Source: Candidatus Bathycorpusculum fermentans (GTDB lineage: Archaea > Thermoproteota > Bathyarchaeia > Bathyarchaeales > Bathycorpusculaceae). Taken from it: DNA of 24,834 nucleotides. Location of the stretch: contig WRGM01000165.1 in NCBI GenBank assembly GCA_009787175.1, forward strand, positions 1 to 24,834. The letters are read 5' to 3'. Both the position numbers and the translations under genes were made by a program. Of this stretch, positions 22,952 through 24,834 are shown piece after piece (the first letter of the stretch is position 1; every line of letters starts with the position of its first letter). The notes under the pieces are model-generated. The model saw only the letters and a list, made by a program, of their open reading frames with translations. It was not told the DNA's origin and searched no databases.

Positions 22952-23665
22952 ATCTTTTTTTATTGTCTTTTTGTTCCAAAAAGTGAGACGCTTAATTGGG
23001 GTATTGCTGGAGTTATAGAGGAAGATGAATATGTTAAAAGAATTCTGTAAACTATCAACTTGTGTGTGGTGAGACGACCGATGTTCTGAGCAAATAGTGT
23101 CATGGAGTCTATTGGTGTGACAAGTTATTTTTATGTTATTTGTGATCGTGGTTTTTTGATGCTGGTTGTTGTAGTTGGTTGGTTTTGGCTTTTTTTAGGT
23201 TGTGATAAACAAGCTAGTGCATTAATAGTTGTTATAAGCGCGTTGAGGTTATTACAGGGTCGTTAGTGAGGTTAAGTTTTAACTATACAGTTCATTGATA
23301 CTGAAGGGAATTTATATTTAAGCAATAGTTGTGTTAATAGGACTATTATGATGGTGTTGTAAGAGTATTGATATTGCTAAAGCAATGAATATTACATGCT
23401 CAGCGTAGATGAGCCTGATAAAAAGACTGCGTGTTAAGTGTTTTAGTGCAGCAATTGTTTACCGATGTATAACTCTATTAAAGACGGAAAATTGTTTGCT
23501 ATGTGGCTTTGTTAAGTTAGTGCTTACTCAATTTTTTAGTATGTTTGGTTTTCAATAGTTGACTGTGGTTAAGTTTTCAAAATTTGTTGAATTTATTATT
23601 ACAACTGTTCAGGGTTAAAATTGTATGTTCTGTTTTAATCAGGTAAATGAGTAAAAAGATTTGTC
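22952..23665. other. gene-poor 0.7-kb region before the regulator gene
   Basis: T-runs at 22954-22975 can end the feo transcript. After that, short coding-like scraps are seen: WGIAGVIEEDEYVKRIL at about 23000-23046, in frame with the feoC-like gene beyond its stop, and IDIAKAMNITCSA at about 23368-23406, HTH-like. Each is closed by stops. They may be remains of old genes or chance. No RNA gene, repeat or complete frame was found. Confidence 0.4.
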
Positions 23666-23684
23666 TATTTAAAACGTATGTTTT
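23666..23684 (+). promoter_or_regulatory. TATA box and near-palindrome before the DtxR-family gene
   Basis: TATTTAAAA (23666-23674) is the TATA box, about 45-53 bases before the ATG at 23719. It overlaps AAAACGTATGTTTT (23671-23684), a near-perfect palindrome (AAAAC and GTTTT arms) that could be a site for self-control. It does not resemble the TTAGGTTAG half site at feo. Confidence 0.4.
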
Positions 23685-23718
23685 ATTAGCTGTTGATTGA
23701 AATATGTTGTGGGGTTAA

Positions 23719-24213
23719 ATGTTGGTAGATGCAGATCGTATAGATAGGCTTAACGCTACTGAGGAAACATATGTTGAGACTATAGATGTGCTTATGAGGA
23801 AACTTGGTTATGCTGTTGTAACGGATATTGCAAAAAAGCTAGATGTTAAGTCGCCCAGTGTTACAAGTATGTTAAAAAGGCTTGATTCATTAGGGTTTGT
23901 AAAGTATACGCCTTATAGGAACGTTAATTTAACGTCAAAAGGTAAGAGTTTGGCGGTGTTTCTTAACCGTAGGCATAAATCTCTTCAGGCTCTGCTTCGG
24001 TTGCTAGGTGTAGATGAGGTTACTGCTGAGAAAGATGCGTGTGCAATAGAGCACATTGTTCATGCATCAACTCTTGAGAAGCTGGAAAAATTTGTTGATT
24101 TTGTGCAAAATACGCCACAGGGTTCAGTCTGGTTAGAGTGTTTCAAAAATAATGAGTTAAACGGCTGTGAATTACAAAATTGTCCAATTAGTTCGAGGGC
24201 AACAGAGCGCTAA
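23719..24213 (+). CDS. DtxR/MntR-family metal-dependent regulator
   Basis: A 164-residue repressor without the C-terminal SH3 domain, as in MntR. The winged helix is at about 12-75 (VVTDIAKKLDVKSPSVTSML is the recognition part), and the metal-binding dimer domain at about 76-130. By alignment to MntR/DtxR from memory, the metal ligands are Glu20, His86, Cys108, Glu111 and His112. Thr17 stands where MntR has Asp8, and Cys108 stands where MntR has Glu99 but DtxR has Cys102, so the site is mixed. Three more Cys (141, 150, 155) lie in the tail. GGGG lies just before the ATG. It may control feo. Confidence 0.88.
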   Translation: MLVDADRIDRLNATEETYVETIDVLMRKLGYAVVTDIAKKLDVKSPSVTSMLKRLDSLGFVKYTPYRNVNLTSKGKSLAVFLNRRHKSLQALLRLLGVDEVTAEKDACAIEHIVHASTLEKLEKFVDFVQNTPQGSVWLECFKNNELNGCELQNCPISSRATER

Positions 24214-24292
24214 ATTGTTATTTTTTTCAAATTGCCAGTTAAATTGTGAATGTGTATTGGTGTGGGACACGTCTCCTGTCTATTTGTACTGT

Positions 24293-24415
24293 ATGTTGAA
24301 TTTGAACCTCACCGGTTATGGCGATATCGCCATAGTACTTGCGCCTCTTTCGCTAATTTTCGCTTTTCCTCTTTTTTTGTATGTTTCTATCCTTTTTGGA
24401 CTTTATGAACAATAG
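24293..24415 (+). CDS. possible 40-residue hydrophobic peptide
   Basis: ATG at 24293 to TAG: MLNLNLTGYGDIAIVLAPLS, then a second hydrophobic half ending FGLYEQ. One long or two short membrane helices are possible. There is no clear ribosome binding site, and a perfect palindrome lies inside. It follows the regulator by 80 bases. It could be a small membrane protein or chance. Confidence 0.25.
   Translation: MLNLNLTGYGDIAIVLAPLSLIFAFPLFLYVSILFGLYEQ
24317..24334. promoter_or_regulatory. perfect 18-bp palindrome
   Basis: TATGGCGATATCGCCATA is its own reverse complement. It lies 100 bases after the regulator gene, in a stretch with little other signal. It could be an operator or a hairpin ending the regulator transcript. 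Confidence 0.5.
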
Positions 24416-24430
24416 TGCAATGTTATTGTG

Positions 24431-24759
24431 CTATTGTCTCTGCTCTGATATGCCCTCAATACCTGGGGACTTATTCATCAAGCATAAGCGATTTTTACGT
24501 TTTTTCAGTCTGTTTAACTGTTCTTGCTCAACCTCTGAAATACTCTTATCGGGGGTATAGGCAAATTCTCCGGCATAATCCCACCTACACGTTCAATAAC
24601 GGAATGAACCTCACGCCCAACAATATAATGCGCATCACAAGCCGCCGACACATTCTCTGTGTTTTCACGTTTCAACTTGCTCTCTGTTTGAGATGTACGA
24701 AACAAATTTACAATCAGTTTCTCACTACCCATAAAATCAAGAATCGAGAGTGGTGACTT
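24431..24759 (-). pseudogene. dinD: dinD (DNA damage-inducible protein D), C-terminal remnant with a frameshift
   Basis: Minus-strand reading gives ILDFMGSEKLIVNLFRTSQT, then ESKLKRENTENVSAACDAHY and GREVHSVIERVGGIMPENLP. From memory this follows the C-terminal part of DinD. At a run of five G on the plus strand (about 24549-24553) the frame must shift to continue as PDKSISEVEQEQLNRLKKRK, ending at a stop at 24431-24433. Upstream of about 24760 the frame stays open to the window edge, but the residues no longer resemble DinD. It is either a decayed copy or an intact gene with an indel error in the G run. Confidence 0.6.
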
Positions 24760-24834
24760 AAATATATCTTGTTGGTGTTTGTTACTTAGAGTGAATGAAG
24801 TGAGTACAAATGTTGAGGTAATTTGTAAGAAGTG

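Overview
The window is chromosomal DNA from an archaeon. The 16S rRNA gene at 13150-14640 has an archaeal 5' end (CCGGTTGATCCTGCC), and its variable regions read to me like Bathyarchaeia (formerly MCG) of the TACK group. That placement is from memory and was not searched. Gene content agrees: a SecE-Spt5-L11-L1-P0 operon, an archaeal ATP-dependent DNA ligase, a DTD2-type D-aminoacyl-tRNA deacylase, TATA boxes with short leaders, and SD sequences matching the 16S tail (ATCACCTCCT). DNA is AT-rich with frequent TTG/GTG starts.

Layout. 1-2006: edge of a putative transposase, a membrane-anchored winged-helix regulator and a thioredoxin. 2014-5590 (minus strand): an unrecognised coiled-coil protein, DNA ligase, and a transcarbamylase with altered substrate loops. 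5961-9664: DTD2, then secE-spt5-rpl11-rpl1-rpl10, with no rpl12 after rpl10 and no acidic tail on P0. 9725-12689: larB diverging from larC-larE (nickel-pincer nucleotide cofactor synthesis). 12690-14720: a 16S rRNA unit with its own promoter, structured leader and a perfect 17-bp processing stem; no 23S or tRNA follows. 14725-15540: no genes, but a two-and-a-half-unit array of covarying stem-loops (period about 65 bp) and a 129-bp MITE. 15584-18307: a P2A-type (Ca2+-like) ATPase. 18308-19650: an IS5-type transposase remnant cut by a decayed IS1-family element. 19651-22951: an iron-uptake operon feoA-feoA-feoB(G domain)-feoB(membrane)-membrane protein-FeoC-like, behind a TATA box and a DtxR-box-like half site. 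22952-24834: a gene-poor stretch, a DtxR/MntR-family regulator, and a frameshifted dinD remnant at the edge.

The most coherent functional story is metals: Fe(II) import (split FeoB with two FeoA and a Cys-rich FeoC-like protein), a DtxR/MntR-like regulator that could bind the feo promoter, nickel-cofactor assembly (LarB/C/E), and a cation-pumping ATPase. The most unusual structural items are the stem-loop array downstream of 16S, the structured pre-16S leader, the MITE sharing ends with the IS5-type remnant, the split FeoB, the lost P0 tail and absent rpl12, and large strand-composition domains (A/C-rich versus G/T-rich) that ignore gene direction and switch inside genes.
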